Both the position numbers and the translations under genes were made by a program. 64,000 nt of DNA, from the NCBI RefSeq assembly GCF_001050015.1, contig NZ_CVTB01000099.1, positions 1 to 64,000 of the forward strand, in the 5' to 3' direction. Of this stretch, positions 1 through 9,200 are shown piece after piece. Below the pieces are notes generated by a model. The model worked only from the letters and a program-made list of their open reading frames with translations, ran no database searches and had not been told where the DNA came from. Source of the stretch: Mycolicibacterium malmesburyense (GTDB taxonomy: Bacteria > Actinomycetota > Actinomycetes > Mycobacteriales > Mycobacteriaceae). Every line of letters begins with the position of its first letter. Position 1 is the stretch's first letter.

Positions 1-44
1 GCCCCGCCATGCCCGTGACACAGTGGGTGGTGACCAATCCATGA
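1..44 (+). CDS. cobL: CobL, precorrin-6Y methyltransferase (decarboxylating), C-terminal end only
   Basis: The frame ending in the TGA at 42-44 reads ...PAMPVTQWVVTNP and stops. This resembles the remembered end of mycobacterial CobL (pattern PVTQW-V-T). CobL methylates precorrin-6B at C5 and C15 and removes the C12 acetate carboxyl. Only the last 13 residues lie in the window. The stop overlaps the cobM start as ATGA, so the two are probably translationally coupled. The call rests on a very short match plus its position beside cobM and cobK, the order known in M. tuberculosis. Confidence 0.7.
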   Translation, partial: PAMPVTQWVVTNP

Positions 45-796
45 CCGTCTACTTCATCGGCGCCGGCCCCGGCGCGGCCGACCTGATCACCGTTCGCGGG
101 CAACGACTCCTGCAACGTTGCCCGGTCTGCCTGTACGCCGGTTCGATCATGCCCGAGGATCTGCTCGCGCTGTGCCCGCCGGACGCCCGCGTCGTCGACA
201 CCGGCCCGTTGACGCTCGACCAGATCGTCGACGAACTCGCCGCCGCGCACGCCGCGGGACTCGACGTGGCGCGCCTGCACTCCGGCGATCCCTCGATCTA
301 CAGCGCGCTCGCCGAACAGTGCCGCCGCCTCGACGATCTCGGCGTCGACTACGAAATCGTCCCGGGCGTACCGGCGTTCGCCGCGGCCGCCGCCGCATTG
401 GGTCGTGAGCTCACGGTTCCCGGTGTCGCGCAGACGGTCACGTTGTCGCGGGTGGCCACGCTGTCGACGGCGATGCCGCCGGGGGAGGACCTGCGGACGC
501 TGTCGTCGCCGGGGGCCACGCTGGTGCTGCACCTGGCGGCCGCCCAGATCGATGCGATCGTCCCGGAGCTGCTGGCCGGCGGCTATCGACCCGAAACACC
601 CTGCGCAGTGGTCGCATTCGCGTCGTGGCCGCAGGAGCAGGTGGTGCGTTGCACCCTCGCCGATCTCGCCGAGCAGACGAAGGCGGCGGGCATCACGCGC
701 ACCGCGGTCATCGTCGTCGGCGACGTGCTGGCGGCCGAGGGGTTCGCCGACAGCTACCTGTATTCGTCGGGCCGGGTGCGGCGGGGTCGGCACTGA
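41..796 (+). CDS. cobM: CobM, precorrin-4 C11-methyltransferase
   Basis: A 251-residue SAM-dependent tetrapyrrole methylase that methylates precorrin-4 at C11 to give precorrin-5 in the aerobic cobalamin pathway. It shows the N-terminal loop GAGPGAADL at residues 7-15, the HSGDPSIYSAL motif near residue 87 and VPGVPAF near residue 114, and its length is normal for the family. An upstream in-frame GTG at 23 is possible, but the ATG at 41 overlaps the cobL stop and puts the glycine-rich loop at the usual distance from the N-terminus. The stop overlaps the cobK start as TGATG, so cobL-cobM-cobK is one transcription unit. Confidence 0.95.
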   Translation: MTVYFIGAGPGAADLITVRGQRLLQRCPVCLYAGSIMPEDLLALCPPDARVVDTGPLTLDQIVDELAAAHAAGLDVARLHSGDPSIYSALAEQCRRLDDLGVDYEIVPGVPAFAAAAAALGRELTVPGVAQTVTLSRVATLSTAMPPGEDLRTLSSPGATLVLHLAAAQIDAIVPELLAGGYRPETPCAVVAFASWPQEQVVRCTLADLAEQTKAAGITRTAVIVVGDVLAAEGFADSYLYSSGRVRRGRH

Positions 797-1521
797 TGCG
801 AATCCTGTTGCTGGGCGGCACATCGGAGGCCCGTGCGTTGGCCGCCCGGCTCCATCCCGGCATCGAGGTGATCAGCTCGCTGGCCGGCCGGGTGCCCGAT
901 CCCGCGCTGCCGGTCGGCGAGGTACGCATCGGCGGCTTCGGTGGCGCCGACGGGCTGCGGTGTTGGCTTGTCGACCAACCCGTCGACGCCGTCGTCGACG
1001 CCACCCACCCTTACGCCGCCACCATGACCGCGACGGCGGCCGCGGTGTGCGCCGAGCTCGGGGTGCCGCACCTGGTGCTGGCGCGGCCGGCCTGGCCGCC
1101 CGGCGACGCGATCGTCGTACGCGATGACGTTGAGGCTGCGAAAACCGTTGCCGCCGAGGGTTATCGACGGGTGTTCCTGACCACCGGACGGTCGGGCGCC
1201 GCGGCGTTCAAGGACGCCGACGCGTGGTTCCTGATCCGCGCGGTCACCCCTCCCGATGCCGCGGATCTGCCGTCGCGGCATCAGGTGGTGCTGTCGCGCG
1301 GGCCGTACCGCTACGACGACGAACTGGCCCTGCTGCGTGAGCATCGCATCGACGCGCTGGTCACCAAGAACAGCGGCGGGACGATGACGCGCCCCAAACT
1401 CGACGCCGCCGCCGACCTCGGTGTCGCGGTGGTGATGGTGGACCGTCCGCCGCTGCCGGAAGGGGTGAGGACCGTCGCGTCGGTGGACGAGGCGGTCGAC
1501 TGGGTCACCGGTAGGAGCTGA
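796..1521 (+). CDS. cobK: CobK, precorrin-6A reductase
   Basis: A 241-residue NADPH-dependent reductase converting precorrin-6A to precorrin-6B (dihydro form) in aerobic corrin synthesis. The start at 796 gives MRILLLGGTSEA, the nucleotide-binding loop typical of CobK/CbiJ. Further family signatures are DATHPYA near residue 72 and TKNSGG near residue 190. A longer frame opens at 625 but only adds arginine-rich shadow sequence from cobM. The start shares its A with the cobM stop. The 3' end overlaps the converging kinase-like gene by 17 bp. Confidence 0.95.
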   Translation: MRILLLGGTSEARALAARLHPGIEVISSLAGRVPDPALPVGEVRIGGFGGADGLRCWLVDQPVDAVVDATHPYAATMTATAAAVCAELGVPHLVLARPAWPPGDAIVVRDDVEAAKTVAAEGYRRVFLTTGRSGAAAFKDADAWFLIRAVTPPDAADLPSRHQVVLSRGPYRYDDELALLREHRIDALVTKNSGGTMTRPKLDAAADLGVAVVMVDRPPLPEGVRTVASVDEAVDWVTGRS

Positions 1522-2575
1522 TCAGCTCCAGCGTGCCCAGGTCGCGGATGGCCTGGCAGCCGCGGCTCAGCATGACGAGCATCATCTCGTCGCCGCGCTC
1601 GGTCGTCGAGGCGAAGGCCGTGCCCAGCGCGACGAGCAGCGGCGCCTGCACCAGCCCGAGGCGGTAGTCGTTCCAGCAGGTGTCGAGGTCGTAATCCTCG
1701 ACGCCGTACCCGATCAACGCGCGGTGATAGCGCTCGACGAGCTCGCGCTCGATCTCCGCACGCACGGTGGATTCGAGGCTCGTCGCGGTGAAGTAGGCGA
1801 GGTCGCGGGCCGGCAGGCCGATCCCGATGGTCTGCCAGTCGACCACGGTGATGCGGGTGCGGTCCGGGTCGAACAGCATGTTGTCGAGCCGGTAGTCGCC
1901 GTGCATGAGCGCGTAGCGGGTCGGTTCGGCCATCAGCCAATCGCTCACCGAAGCCATTGCAGCGGAGAGGGTTTCCTGGTCCTCGGGGCTGATCGACGAG
2001 CCGAGTCGGTCGTTGACGATGTCGCCGGCCATCTTGCAGACGTCGCCCATGCCCTTGGCCGCCTCGGCGTCACCGGGCTTCGGCATGACGATCGCCGACA
2101 GGTCCATCCAGTCGGGCGCACACCAGCTGGGGCCGTGCAACCCGGCCAGCGCCTCGACGGCCAACCCCGCTTCGGTGGGGCTGCAGCCGGCGATCTGGTC
2201 GCCCTGCACTGCGGGCGCCATATCCGCGAGCAGCAGGACCACGTCGGCCCCGTCGTCGGAGATGTTCTGGTAATAACTGCGCGGGACGGGGATTCGCATC
2301 CGGTCGGCGATCAGCGAGTAGAACTCGACCTCGGAGCGGTAGCCCAGCGCCACCCGCTCACGCACCGCGTCGTCCTGGGCCGACAGCTTGATCGCGAACG
2401 ATCGCGGCAGGTCCGTGTCGGCGCCGTACGTCGCCGAGACCCGGTACGTGGCGCCGGTCTGGCCGGTCCCGATCGGCGTGACCTCGACCGCGTCGACGTC
2501 GGTTCGCAGCACTGATCCGAGCCACGACGGCGTTACATCTTCGGGCCCACGTGGAATGGCGAGAACGGATGTCAC
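1505..2575 (-). CDS. Phosphotransferase of the APH/ecdysteroid-kinase-like family
   Basis: A 356-residue kinase-fold protein. It carries the catalytic-loop motif HGDYRLDN (Brenner HxDxxxxN) followed by a metal-binding VVDWQT segment, as in aminoglycoside and choline kinases. In mycobacteria such proteins are usually of unknown substrate; phosphorylation of a small alcohol is an inference from fold. It lies between cobIJ and cobK and reads into the end of cobK. The N-terminal half of the protein encoded at 28703-30658 is a paralog with the same two motifs. Nothing links it functionally to cobalamin other than position. Confidence 0.85.
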   Translation of the reverse strand: MTSVLAIPRGPEDVTPSWLGSVLRTDVDAVEVTPIGTGQTGATYRVSATYGADTDLPRSFAIKLSAQDDAVRERVALGYRSEVEFYSLIADRMRIPVPRSYYQNISDDGADVVLLLADMAPAVQGDQIAGCSPTEAGLAVEALAGLHGPSWCAPDWMDLSAIVMPKPGDAEAAKGMGDVCKMAGDIVNDRLGSSISPEDQETLSAAMASVSDWLMAEPTRYALMHGDYRLDNMLFDPDRTRITVVDWQTIGIGLPARDLAYFTATSLESTVRAEIERELVERYHRALIGYGVEDYDLDTCWNDYRLGLVQAPLLVALGTAFASTTERGDEMMLVMLSRGCQAIRDLGTLELISSYR

Positions 2576-2601
2576 GCGCCGGACATTAACACCCTCGGAG
2601 G

Positions 2602-2666
2602 TGCCGAGCGCTCACCCTTGTACGAAATAGCGCCCGGATTCCGTACCAGGATGAGCGCTCGCGGCA
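2602..2666. repeat. Imperfect intergenic inverted repeat
   Basis: The nine bases GAGCGCTCA (2606-2614) are repeated inverted as TGAGCGCTC (2652-2660), with GCC and GGC extending the outer arms and short TACG/CGTA arms inside. It lies between the start of the kinase-like gene and the stop of cobIJ, both leftward. It could end the kinase-gene transcript's neighbour or be a dispersed palindromic element; there is no clear T tract. Confidence 0.6.
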
Positions 2667-2677
2667 GTGGGGGAGAG

Positions 2678-4150
2678 CTATTGGGGATAGCGCCGCGGCG
2701 TGAACACCCGGTCGCCGTCGTCGGCGTACCACTGGGTCTGCGACGAACCGATGATCAGCAGGCAGCGCATGTCGACGTCGGCGGGGTCCAGGTCGGCCAG
2801 GCGCACCACCTTGACCTCCTCGCGCGGGCCGGACACGTCGCGGCCGATCACCACCGGAGTGCCGGGATCGCGGTGTTCGAGCAGCAGATCGCGCATCGCC
2901 CCGACCTGCCACGTGCGGGTTTTCGACGCCGGGTTGTAGATGGCCAGCACCAGGTCGGCGTGCGCGGCGGCGGTCAACCGCTCGGCGATCACGTCCCACG
3001 GCTTGAGCCGGTCCGACAGCGAGATCACCGCATAGTCGTGTCCCAGCGGCGCGCCGACCCGGCTGGCGACGGCCTGCGCGGCGGTCATCGCCGGGACCAC
3101 CCGCACCGACACCCCCGGCCACTGTTTGGCCTCCTCGAGCACCGCGGTCGCCATCGCGAAGACACCGGGATCGCCGGAGGACACCACCGCGACCGCGCGG
3201 CCCTGTTCGGCCAGCGTGCACGCCAACCGGGCGCGGGCGGGTTCGTCGGTGTTGTCGCTGGGATGTTTGCGCTGGCCCGCCCGGGTACCCACCCGGTCGA
3301 GGTAGGGGCCGTAGCCGATCAGGTCGGTGGCCGCGGCGAGCTCACGACGGCACTGCGGGGTCATCCAATCGGTGCTGCCCGGGCCCAGCCCGACCACCGC
3401 GACGCTGCCGGTGACCGCATCCCGGTCACGGCGGCCCGGCAGCATCGCCAGCGAGAAGTACGGGACGGTGCCGTCGTCGACCTCACCGGCGCCCAGCACC
3501 CGCTGCTGCGGCGTGCTGGCACGCTCGACGTAGAACGCGTCGTCCAGCCGACCTGAGGCCGAAAGCGCCTCGCGCACAGCCGGATACGACCGTCCGAGCT
3601 TGAGCATCACCGCGGCGTCGGTGTCGCAGAGCCGGCGTTCGAGCTCGTCGGCGGGCAGCGTGCCGGGCAGGATCGTCAACACCTCGTCGCCCTGGACCAG
3701 CGGAGTGGCCACCGCCGCCGACGCCGCGCTCACCGACGTCACCCCCGGCACGATGACCGCGTCGAAGCGTTCGGTGAGCCGGGTGTGTATGTGCATGTAG
3801 GAGCTGTAGAACAGCGGGTCGCCCTCGGCGAGCAGCGCCACGTCGCGGCCCGCCTCCAGATGGGCGGCGATCCGATCGGCGGCCTCGCGATAGAAGTCCT
3901 CGATCGCGCCGGCGTAGCCGCCGGGATGGTCGGTGGTCTCGGTGGTCACCGGGTAGACCAGATGCTCCTCGATCTGACCGGGCCGCAGATACGGCTCGGC
4001 GATCCCGCGCGCGATGCTCTTGCCGTGTCGCGCGCTGTGGTACGCCACCACATCGGCCTGGCCGATCACCCGGGCCGCCTTGACCGTGACCAGTTCGGGG
4101 TCGCCAGGTCCGAGCCCGACGCCCCAGAGCGTTCCTCGCGTCGCGCTCAT
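2678..4150 (-). CDS. cobIJ: CobIJ fusion: precorrin-2 C20-methyltransferase / precorrin-3B C17-methyltransferase
   Basis: A 490-residue bifunctional SAM-dependent methylase. Residues 1 to about 245 form the CobI half (loop [16 protein letters not shown] near residue 10, [15 protein letters not shown] near 106), making precorrin-3A from precorrin-2. From about residue 250 a second methylase domain begins with [11 protein letters not shown] and contains [11 protein letters not shown]. This is the CobJ half, which contracts the ring to precorrin-4. The same fusion is known in M. tuberculosis. The start overlaps the cobH stop by four bases (ATGA), so cobG, cobH and cobIJ form one leftward unit. 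Confidence 0.96.
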   Translation of the reverse strand: MSATRGTLWGVGLGPGDPELVTVKAARVIGQADVVAYHSARHGKSIARGIAEPYLRPGQIEEHLVYPVTTETTDHPGGYAGAIEDFYREAADRIAAHLEAGRDVALLAEGDPLFYSSYMHIHTRLTERFDAVIVPGVTSVSAASAAVATPLVQGDEVLTILPGTLPADELERRLCDTDAAVMLKLGRSYPAVREALSASGRLDDAFYVERASTPQQRVLGAGEVDDGTVPYFSLAMLPGRRDRDAVTGSVAVVGLGPGSTDWMTPQCRRELAAATDLIGYGPYLDRVGTRAGQRKHPSDNTDEPARARLACTLAEQGRAVAVVSSGDPGVFAMATAVLEEAKQWPGVSVRVVPAMTAAQAVASRVGAPLGHDYAVISLSDRLKPWDVIAERLTAAAHADLVLAIYNPASKTRTWQVGAMRDLLLEHRDPGTPVVIGRDVSGPREEVKVVRLADLDPADVDMRCLLIIGSSQTQWYADDGDRVFTPRRYPQ

Positions 4151-4773
4151 TCTCGGTCACTGGCAATCGCGTTGACGGCCGCGGCGGCCATGGCGCTGCC
4201 GCCGCGACGACCCGTGACCACGAGATAGGACATCCCGCGGGGCCGGTCGATGAGTTCCTGTTTGGACTGTTCCGAGCCGACGAAGCCCACGGGGCCGCCG
4301 AGCACCGCCGCGGGGACGGGTGCGCCGTCGTCGAGGAGTTCGAGCAGCCGGAACAGCGCGGTCGGCGCGTTGCCGATCGCCAGCACCGCGCCGCCGAGCC
4401 GGTCCGCCCACAGGTCGACGGCCGCCGCCGAGCGGGTGGTGCCCAGGCGGGCGGCCAGGTCAGGGGCGCGCGGATCGGCCACCAGCGAGACGACCTCGTT
4501 GTCCGCGGGCAGCCGCGACCGGGTGATCCCGGCGGCCACCATCGACGAATCGCACAGGATCGGGGCGCCGGTGGTCAGCGCGGCGTGGGTGGTGGCGACG
4601 ACGTCGTCGCGGTACGCGACGTGGTCGGCGACGTCGACCTGGCCGCAGGTGTGGATCAACCGAACGACGACCCGGGCCACGTGGTCGGGGAAGCGCGCCA
4701 GGTCCGCTTCGTCGCGAATCGTCGCGAACGACTGCCGGTAGATCTCCCCGGCATCGCGGATGTAGTCGAGCAC
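4147..4773 (-). CDS. cobH: CobH, precorrin-8X methylmutase
   Basis: A 208-residue enzyme that moves the C11 methyl group to C12, turning precorrin-8X into hydrogenobyrinate. The segment [16 protein letters not shown] carries a histidine at residue 41 that corresponds to the catalytic His near position 43 in characterised Cob[11 protein letters not shown] and [13 protein letters not shown] are further family signatures. Length is standard. It starts nine bases after the cobG stop and its own stop overlaps cobIJ, consistent with polycistronic translation. Confidence 0.96.
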   Translation of the reverse strand: MLDYIRDAGEIYRQSFATIRDEADLARFPDHVARVVVRLIHTCGQVDVADHVAYRDDVVATTHAALTTGAPILCDSSMVAAGITRSRLPADNEVVSLVADPRAPDLAARLGTTRSAAAVDLWADRLGGAVLAIGNAPTALFRLLELLDDGAPVPAAVLGGPVGFVGSEQSKQELIDRPRGMSYLVVTGRRGGSAMAAAAVNAIASDRE

Positions 4774-4782
4774 GCGATCACC

Positions 4783-5898
4783 CTACGGGTGCGCGCCGCG
4801 CGCCCGGTATCCGTCTCCCGTTGCCACCAGCACCTCACCGGCGGGCGGGCTACCGCAGGCCCGTTCGCATCCGACGAAGTGGCGATGGCCCGGCGCCGGA
4901 TCGTCCACGGCCGCGGCGGCGTCGGCGCGAACGTCGGCCAACGAGTGCTCACAACCGGGCCGTCCGGTGCACGCGCTGATCGACAGCCACGGCGAGTTCT
5001 CGTCGAACACCAGCCCCAGTGGCGCCAGCACCCGCAGCGCGACGTCGGCCACGTCCTCGGTGAGGTCGAAGACCAGCACCGAGCGCCACGGGGTGATCGC
5101 CATCGGCGCCTCGATCGCGGCGAGGAATTCCGCGGTCCTCGCGGGCAGCACGCCCAGGGGAACCGCGGCGCCCAACGCGATGCGGCCGTCGTCCTGGTGG
5201 AGCCACCCGACCGGCGGCCGGGTCACCGCGGGCCACGTCGCACCCGGCGCTTCCGACGGCGTCAAGTCGCCGAGCAGGGGGCCGGTGTCAACGAGTTCCT
5301 TGACACGCCAAGACTTTCCGCGCTCGGTGGCGAATCGCCGGGCGACGGCGATCATCGTCGGGACCGCCGCGCCGCCCGCAAGCCGCACGCCGGTGTCGCG
5401 GCCCGCCAACAGCAGTGCCGCCGCCTCACCGTCGAAGTGCACCCCGACGTCGGCGGCCAGACCGGAGACGTCGCCGCGGCCGTCGTCGATGCCGAACAGG
5501 AACCGGCCGGGCAGGGCAGCCAGGTCCGGGTCCGCGCGGATGGCCGCGTCGAGCTCGGTGACCAGCCCGCGGATGTCGGTGGTCGGTCCCACCCGACCCG
5601 ACAGCGGCGAGGCGACGATGTTGCGCACGCGCTCGTGGGTCGGCGACGGCAGCAGACCGGCCGCCGCCGCGGCGTGTGCGACCGCCGCCGTGTCGGTGAC
5701 GCCGCGCAGCTGCAGGTTGCCCCTCGACGTCAGTTCCAGCGTGCCCGCGCCCCACTCGGTGGCCGCGTGCGCCAGCGCCTGCAACTGCGCCGCGGTGATG
5801 CGCCCGCCCGGCAGACGCATGCGGGCCAGGGCGCCGTCGGCGGCCCGGTGCACCTGCAGCGCACCGGGGCAGGCGTCCTGGTCGCGGGTCCTGGCCAC
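4783..5898 (-). CDS. cobG: CobG, precorrin-3B synthase (aerobic ring-contraction monooxygenase)
   Basis: A 371-residue enzyme of the nitrite/sulfite reductase fold that hydroxylates precorrin-3A with O2 to precorrin-3B. The iron-sulfur ligands are visible as Cys310-x5-Cys316 and Cys344-x3-Cys348. The GTG at 5898 was chosen because it begins MARTRDQDACPGALQVH, which lines up with the remembered mycobacterial CobG N-terminus. The frame stays open to 6234 but that extension is low-complexity arginine-rich shadow. Its presence marks the oxygen-dependent pathway. No B12 riboswitch consensus was found upstream. Confidence 0.93.
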   Translation of the reverse strand: MARTRDQDACPGALQVHRAADGALARMRLPGGRITAAQLQALAHAATEWGAGTLELTSRGNLQLRGVTDTAAVAHAAAAAGLLPSPTHERVRNIVASPLSGRVGPTTDIRGLVTELDAAIRADPDLAALPGRFLFGIDDGRGDVSGLAADVGVHFDGEAAALLLAGRDTGVRLAGGAAVPTMIAVARRFATERGKSWRVKELVDTGPLLGDLTPSEAPGATWPAVTRPPVGWLHQDDGRIALGAAVPLGVLPARTAEFLAAIEAPMAITPWRSVLVFDLTEDVADVALRVLAPLGLVFDENSPWLSISACTGRPGCEHSLADVRADAAAAVDDPAPGHRHFVGCERACGSPPAGEVLVATGDGYRARGAHP

Positions 5899-6033
5899 GA
5901 GTTCACGGTAGTCGTGGGAGCCGGCCCGAAACACAGGTAGTGCGCTACGCGTGTGGACGCCCGCCCGGTGCTCGTAGCGTCCGAAACATCCAGGTCCGGT
6001 GCGGACCGCGCGAGGACAGTGGGAGAGATCGCC

Positions 6034-6297
6034 ATGACTGAACTGACAACGACCAGGCGCACGTCGACAACGCGACCGGTGCCGACCATCGAGCCGACAC
6101 TGATCACCGAGGAGCAGGTGCGGTTTGGCACCGCGGCCGCCCGCCTCCCGGCACCGCCGGCGCACCGGCAGTGGGCCTCCGCGCTGAGTGCCGTGCGCGG
6201 GCTCTGGCACGGTCATCGCGAACCGCGCAGGCACTATCCGCAGCGGTTCACCTATCTCGAGGCCGCGCTGCTGTCTCGGGAGGTCGACCGGCTGTGA
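6034..6297 (+). CDS. Unknown small protein, 87 residues
   Basis: I do not recognise a family. The ATG at 6034 has a good Shine-Dalgarno sequence (GGGAGAG, 6021-6027) at proper spacing. The first 25 residues are rich in Thr and Arg; the C-terminal half (residues 40-87) is rich in Trp, His, Arg and Tyr and predicted helical. It diverges from cobG. Its TGA abuts the stop of the converging alkyl sulfatase gene, the two stops together forming the palindrome TGATCA at 6295-6300. Ribosome-binding site and clean start support it as a real gene. Confidence 0.65.
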   Translation: MTELTTTRRTSTTRPVPTIEPTLITEEQVRFGTAAARLPAPPAHRQWASALSAVRGLWHGHREPRRHYPQRFTYLEAALLSREVDRL

Positions 6298-7236
6298 TCA
6301 GCTCGCCAGTGCCTGGGGCGGCGTGTTTGCGACGCTGACCACCGGTGAGTACGCCGAGGCGTCGCCGACGATCGCGCGACTCCGCCTGCCGTAGATGTCG
6401 ACGGGGATGTCCCCGGCCAGCGTGACGCGGTTGAGCCGGCGGTATTGATCGTCGTAGTCGGCGACGGCGTAGTGCTGGGTGGCCCGGTTGTCCCACAGCG
6501 CGACGTCCCCGAGCTGCCAGTTCCACCGAATGGTGTGCTCCAGCTTCGTGATTCGCGCCTGGAACAGGTTGAACAACGTGGCCGACTCGGCCGCACCCAG
6601 GCCGACGAAGTTCTTCACGAAATGCCCGAGCAGCAGCACCCGCCTGCCGGTCTCCGGGTGGACCCGCACCACGGGATGCTCGGTTTCGTAGTAGTGGGAG
6701 ACGAATTCCTCACGGTACGACCGCTGCTCGGCGGTCGGCGAGGCGTCGGGCTCGTCGTGCAGCGTCGCGTAGTCGTACCGATTGGTGTGCACGGCCCACA
6801 GATTCTCGGCCAGCGTGCGCAGCGGCGCCGGAAGGCGGTCGTAGGCGGCCTCGGTGGACGCCCACGTCGTCGTGCCTCCGTACGGAGGCAGGGTGATCGC
6901 CCGCAGGATCGACGCCTTCGGGATCCGGTCGACGAACGTCACGTCGGTGTGCCAGCTGTTGGCCTTGTCGTAGCGGGAATCGATGGGCAGGAAGCGGTCT
7001 CCGCGCGAAGTCACGGTCGGATGCGCGGTGGTGGGGGTGCCCAGCGCCTGCGCGAGGGCGAGCTGACCGTCGTCGCCGAGACCGTGCTGATCGCGGAAGA
7101 AGACGACCTTGTGTTCGAGCAGGGCGGCATTGACCGCCGACGCGGTTTCGCCGTCGACGCCGGCGCCGAGGTCGACGCCTTCGATCCGGGCGCCGATGTG
7201 GGCGCCGAGCTTGACCACCCGCAGAGATGACGGCAC
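6298..7236 (-). CDS. Fe(II)/2-oxoglutarate dioxygenase, TauD/AtsK type (alkyl sulfatase-like)
   Basis: A 312-residue TauD/TfdA-family dioxygenase. The metal triad is His96-x-Asp98 (in NSWHTD) and His255 (in RATQHYAV), and the 2-oxoglutarate-binding arginine follows in [10 protein letters not shown]. Many segments match the remembered M. tuberculosis Rv3406 ([30 protein letters not shown]-like), a type II alkyl sulfatase that releases sulfate from alkyl sulfate esters, so that is the likely role. The GTG at 7236 has GGAGG six bases upstream (7244-7248 region); the frame continues to 8031 only as shadow. Taurine or another sulfonate substrate remains possible. Confidence 0.9.
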   Translation of the reverse strand: MPSSLRVVKLGAHIGARIEGVDLGAGVDGETASAVNAALLEHKVVFFRDQHGLGDDGQLALAQALGTPTTAHPTVTSRGDRFLPIDSRYDKANSWHTDVTFVDRIPKASILRAITLPPYGGTTTWASTEAAYDRLPAPLRTLAENLWAVHTNRYDYATLHDEPDASPTAEQRSYREEFVSHYYETEHPVVRVHPETGRRVLLLGHFVKNFVGLGAAESATLFNLFQARITKLEHTIRWNWQLGDVALWDNRATQHYAVADYDDQYRRLNRVTLAGDIPVDIYGRRSRAIVGDASAYSPVVSVANTPPQALAS

Positions 7237-7368
7237 GACCAACCTCCAGACAACGCATGAGCTGTGGTGATCACGTTCGCCGACGGACCTCGCGGCGACA
7301 ACGGTTCGGATCAGCGCGAATCGAACGGGGCGGGTTTCGGCTGGATCAAGATCGGGTAGCTGACCGCC

Positions 7369-8016
7369 GTGAGGGCACTGTGGGACTACATCACGGCCCA
7401 CCAAGCGCAACTGGCGTTCGACTCCTACCAACACGTCAGCGCGGTCGTCCAAAGTGTGCTCATCGCGACGATCGTGGGGGTGGTCATCGGCGTGCTGACC
7501 TACCGCAACCCGCTGGCCGCCAACCTCGCGACCTCGACCTCCAGCGTCATCCTGACGGTCCCGGCGTTCGCGCTGCTGGGTCTGCTGATCCCGCTGTTCG
7601 GGCTGGGCGTGGTGCCCAGCGTCGCCGCGCTGGTGCTGTACTCGCTGTTGCCGATCGTGCGCAACACGATCGTCGGGCTCACCGCGGTCGATCCCGCCCT
7701 GACCGATGCGGCGCGGGGCATCGGTATGAGCAGGCTCGACACCCTGGCCCGGGTGGAACTGCGGCTGGTGTGGCCGTCGATCCTGTCCGCCATGCGCATC
7801 AGCACCCAGATGTCGATGGGCGTGTTGGCCATCGCGGCCTACGTCAAGGGGCCGGGACTGGGAAACCTGATCTTCACCGGGTTGGCGCGGGTGGGCAGCC
7901 CGACGGCCCTGCCGATGGCGCTGGCCGGGACGCTGCTGATCGTCATCCTGGCGCTTGCACTCGATGCGATCCTCGTCCTGATCGGTCGGCTCACCACGTC
8001 GAAAGGCATTCGATGA
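7369..8016 (+). CDS. OpuC-type osmoprotectant ABC transporter, permease 1
   Basis: A 215-residue inner-membrane permease with about five hydrophobic helices. It is of the ProW/OpuCB size used in glycine betaine, carnitine or choline uptake, and has the EAA-like loop [21 protein letters not shown] near residue 120. It starts with GTG at 7369. Its stop overlaps the ATPase start as ATGA (8013-8016). It is the first gene of a four-gene unit in the order permease, ATPase, permease, binding protein, typical of OpuB/OpuC systems. The exact osmolyte cannot be told from sequence. Confidence 0.92.
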   Translation: MRALWDYITAHQAQLAFDSYQHVSAVVQSVLIATIVGVVIGVLTYRNPLAANLATSTSSVILTVPAFALLGLLIPLFGLGVVPSVAALVLYSLLPIVRNTIVGLTAVDPALTDAARGIGMSRLDTLARVELRLVWPSILSAMRISTQMSMGVLAIAAYVKGPGLGNLIFTGLARVGSPTALPMALAGTLLIVILALALDAILVLIGRLTTSKGIR

Positions 8017-9200
8017 CAACGCAGATCGCACCGGAGAACACGGGCTCGAACGGCAGCACCGGGGTGCGCATCGTGCTCGACCACGTCTCGAAGGTCTATC
8101 CAGGCTCCGATGAGCCCGCCGTGGACGACGTGTCGCTCGAGATCCCGGCGGGGGAGATCGTCGTGTTCGTCGGCCCGTCCGGCTGCGGCAAGACCACCAT
8201 GATGCGGATGATCAACCGCCTCTCCGAACCGACGTCGGGCACGATCATGATCGGCGACAACGACGCGATGTCGATCCGCCCGACCGAGCTTCGCCGCTCG
8301 ATCGGCTATTCCATCCAGCAGGCCGGGCTGTTCCCGCACATGACGATCCGGCAGAACGTCGGGCTGGTGCCCGGGCTGTTGCGCTGGGACCGCAAACGCA
8401 TCGCCGGACGGGTCGACGAGCTGCTCGACATGGTCGGCCTGGAACCGAGCCAATACGCCGAGAGGTATCCGCGCCAGCTGTCCGGCGGACAGCAGCAGCG
8501 CGTGGGCGTCGCGCGTGCGCTGGCCGCCGACCCGCCGGTTCTGCTGATGGACGAGCCGTTCGGTGCCGTCGACCCGATCACCCGCAGCACGCTGCAAGAC
8601 GAACTGTTGCGGTTACAGGGCGAACTGCGCAAGACGATCGTGTTCGTCACCCACGACTTCGGTGAGGCCGTCAAGCTCGGCGACCGAATCACCGTGCTGG
8701 GCAACCAGTCCAAGGTGCTGCAATACGACACGCCGCAGAACATCCTGGCCAGTCCGGCCGACGACACCGTCGCCGGTTTCGTCGGCTCCGGCGCATCGCT
8801 GCGCCAACTGGGGCTCATGCGGGTCAAGGACGTCGAGCTGCGGCAGCATCCGTCGGTGCGGCAAACCGATTCGCTCGACGATGTACGAAAAATGTTGGCG
8901 GGCAGCGAATTCGACTGGGTTGTGGTTCTCGACGAGCGTGCGCGCCCCGTCAGCTGGGTTCGGCAGAGCAAGCTCGAACAGGCGACCGCGCTGGCCGACG
9001 CTGTCGAACCGCTCGACGTGGTCAGCACCCAGTCGACGCTCGAAGACGCGCTGGAAGCGATCCTCGCGCAACAGCACGCGTCGGCCGTGGTGGCCGGGCC
9101 GGGCAGCCGGTATGCCGGTGTCGTCACGCTCGACACGCTGATCGACACGATCACCTGGCTGCGGGCCTCGGCGGAGGCGAGTACGGACGGACAACCGTGA
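8013..9200 (+). CDS. OpuC-type osmoprotectant ABC transporter, ATP-binding subunit
   Basis: A 395-residue ATPase. The Walker A motif GPSGCGKTT is at residues 54-62, followed by the signature LSGGQQQRV, Walker B VLLMDEPF and the switch histidine in VFVTHD. After about residue 265 comes a C-terminal region resembling a CBS-domain pair ([14 protein letters not shown], then [14 protein letters not shown]). In OpuA-type transporters such pairs sense ionic strength, so osmotic gating is a reasonable inference. The ATG at 8013 overlaps the first permease stop, and the 3' end overlaps the second permease start (GTGA, 9197-9200). Confidence 0.95.
   Translation: MTTQIAPENTGSNGSTGVRIVLDHVSKVYPGSDEPAVDDVSLEIPAGEIVVFVGPSGCGKTTMMRMINRLSEPTSGTIMIGDNDAMSIRPTELRRSIGYSIQQAGLFPHMTIRQNVGLVPGLLRWDRKRIAGRVDELLDMVGLEPSQYAERYPRQLSGGQQQRVGVARALAADPPVLLMDEPFGAVDPITRSTLQDELLRLQGELRKTIVFVTHDFGEAVKLGDRITVLGNQSKVLQYDTPQNILASPADDTVAGFVGSGASLRQLGLMRVKDVELRQHPSVRQTDSLDDVRKMLAGSEFDWVVVLDERARPVSWVRQSKLEQATALADAVEPLDVVSTQSTLEDALEAILAQQHASAVVAGPGSRYAGVVTLDTLIDTITWLRASAEASTDGQP

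Noticed and set aside
5899..6033. Possible cobalamin riboswitch upstream of cobG
   Set aside because: I looked on both strands, and also before cobN, for the B12-box pattern and the conserved core and found neither.
4783..6234. 483-residue version of CobG
   Set aside because: The N-terminal extension beyond 5898 is Arg-rich shadow sequence; the GTG at 5898 gives the known family N-terminus.
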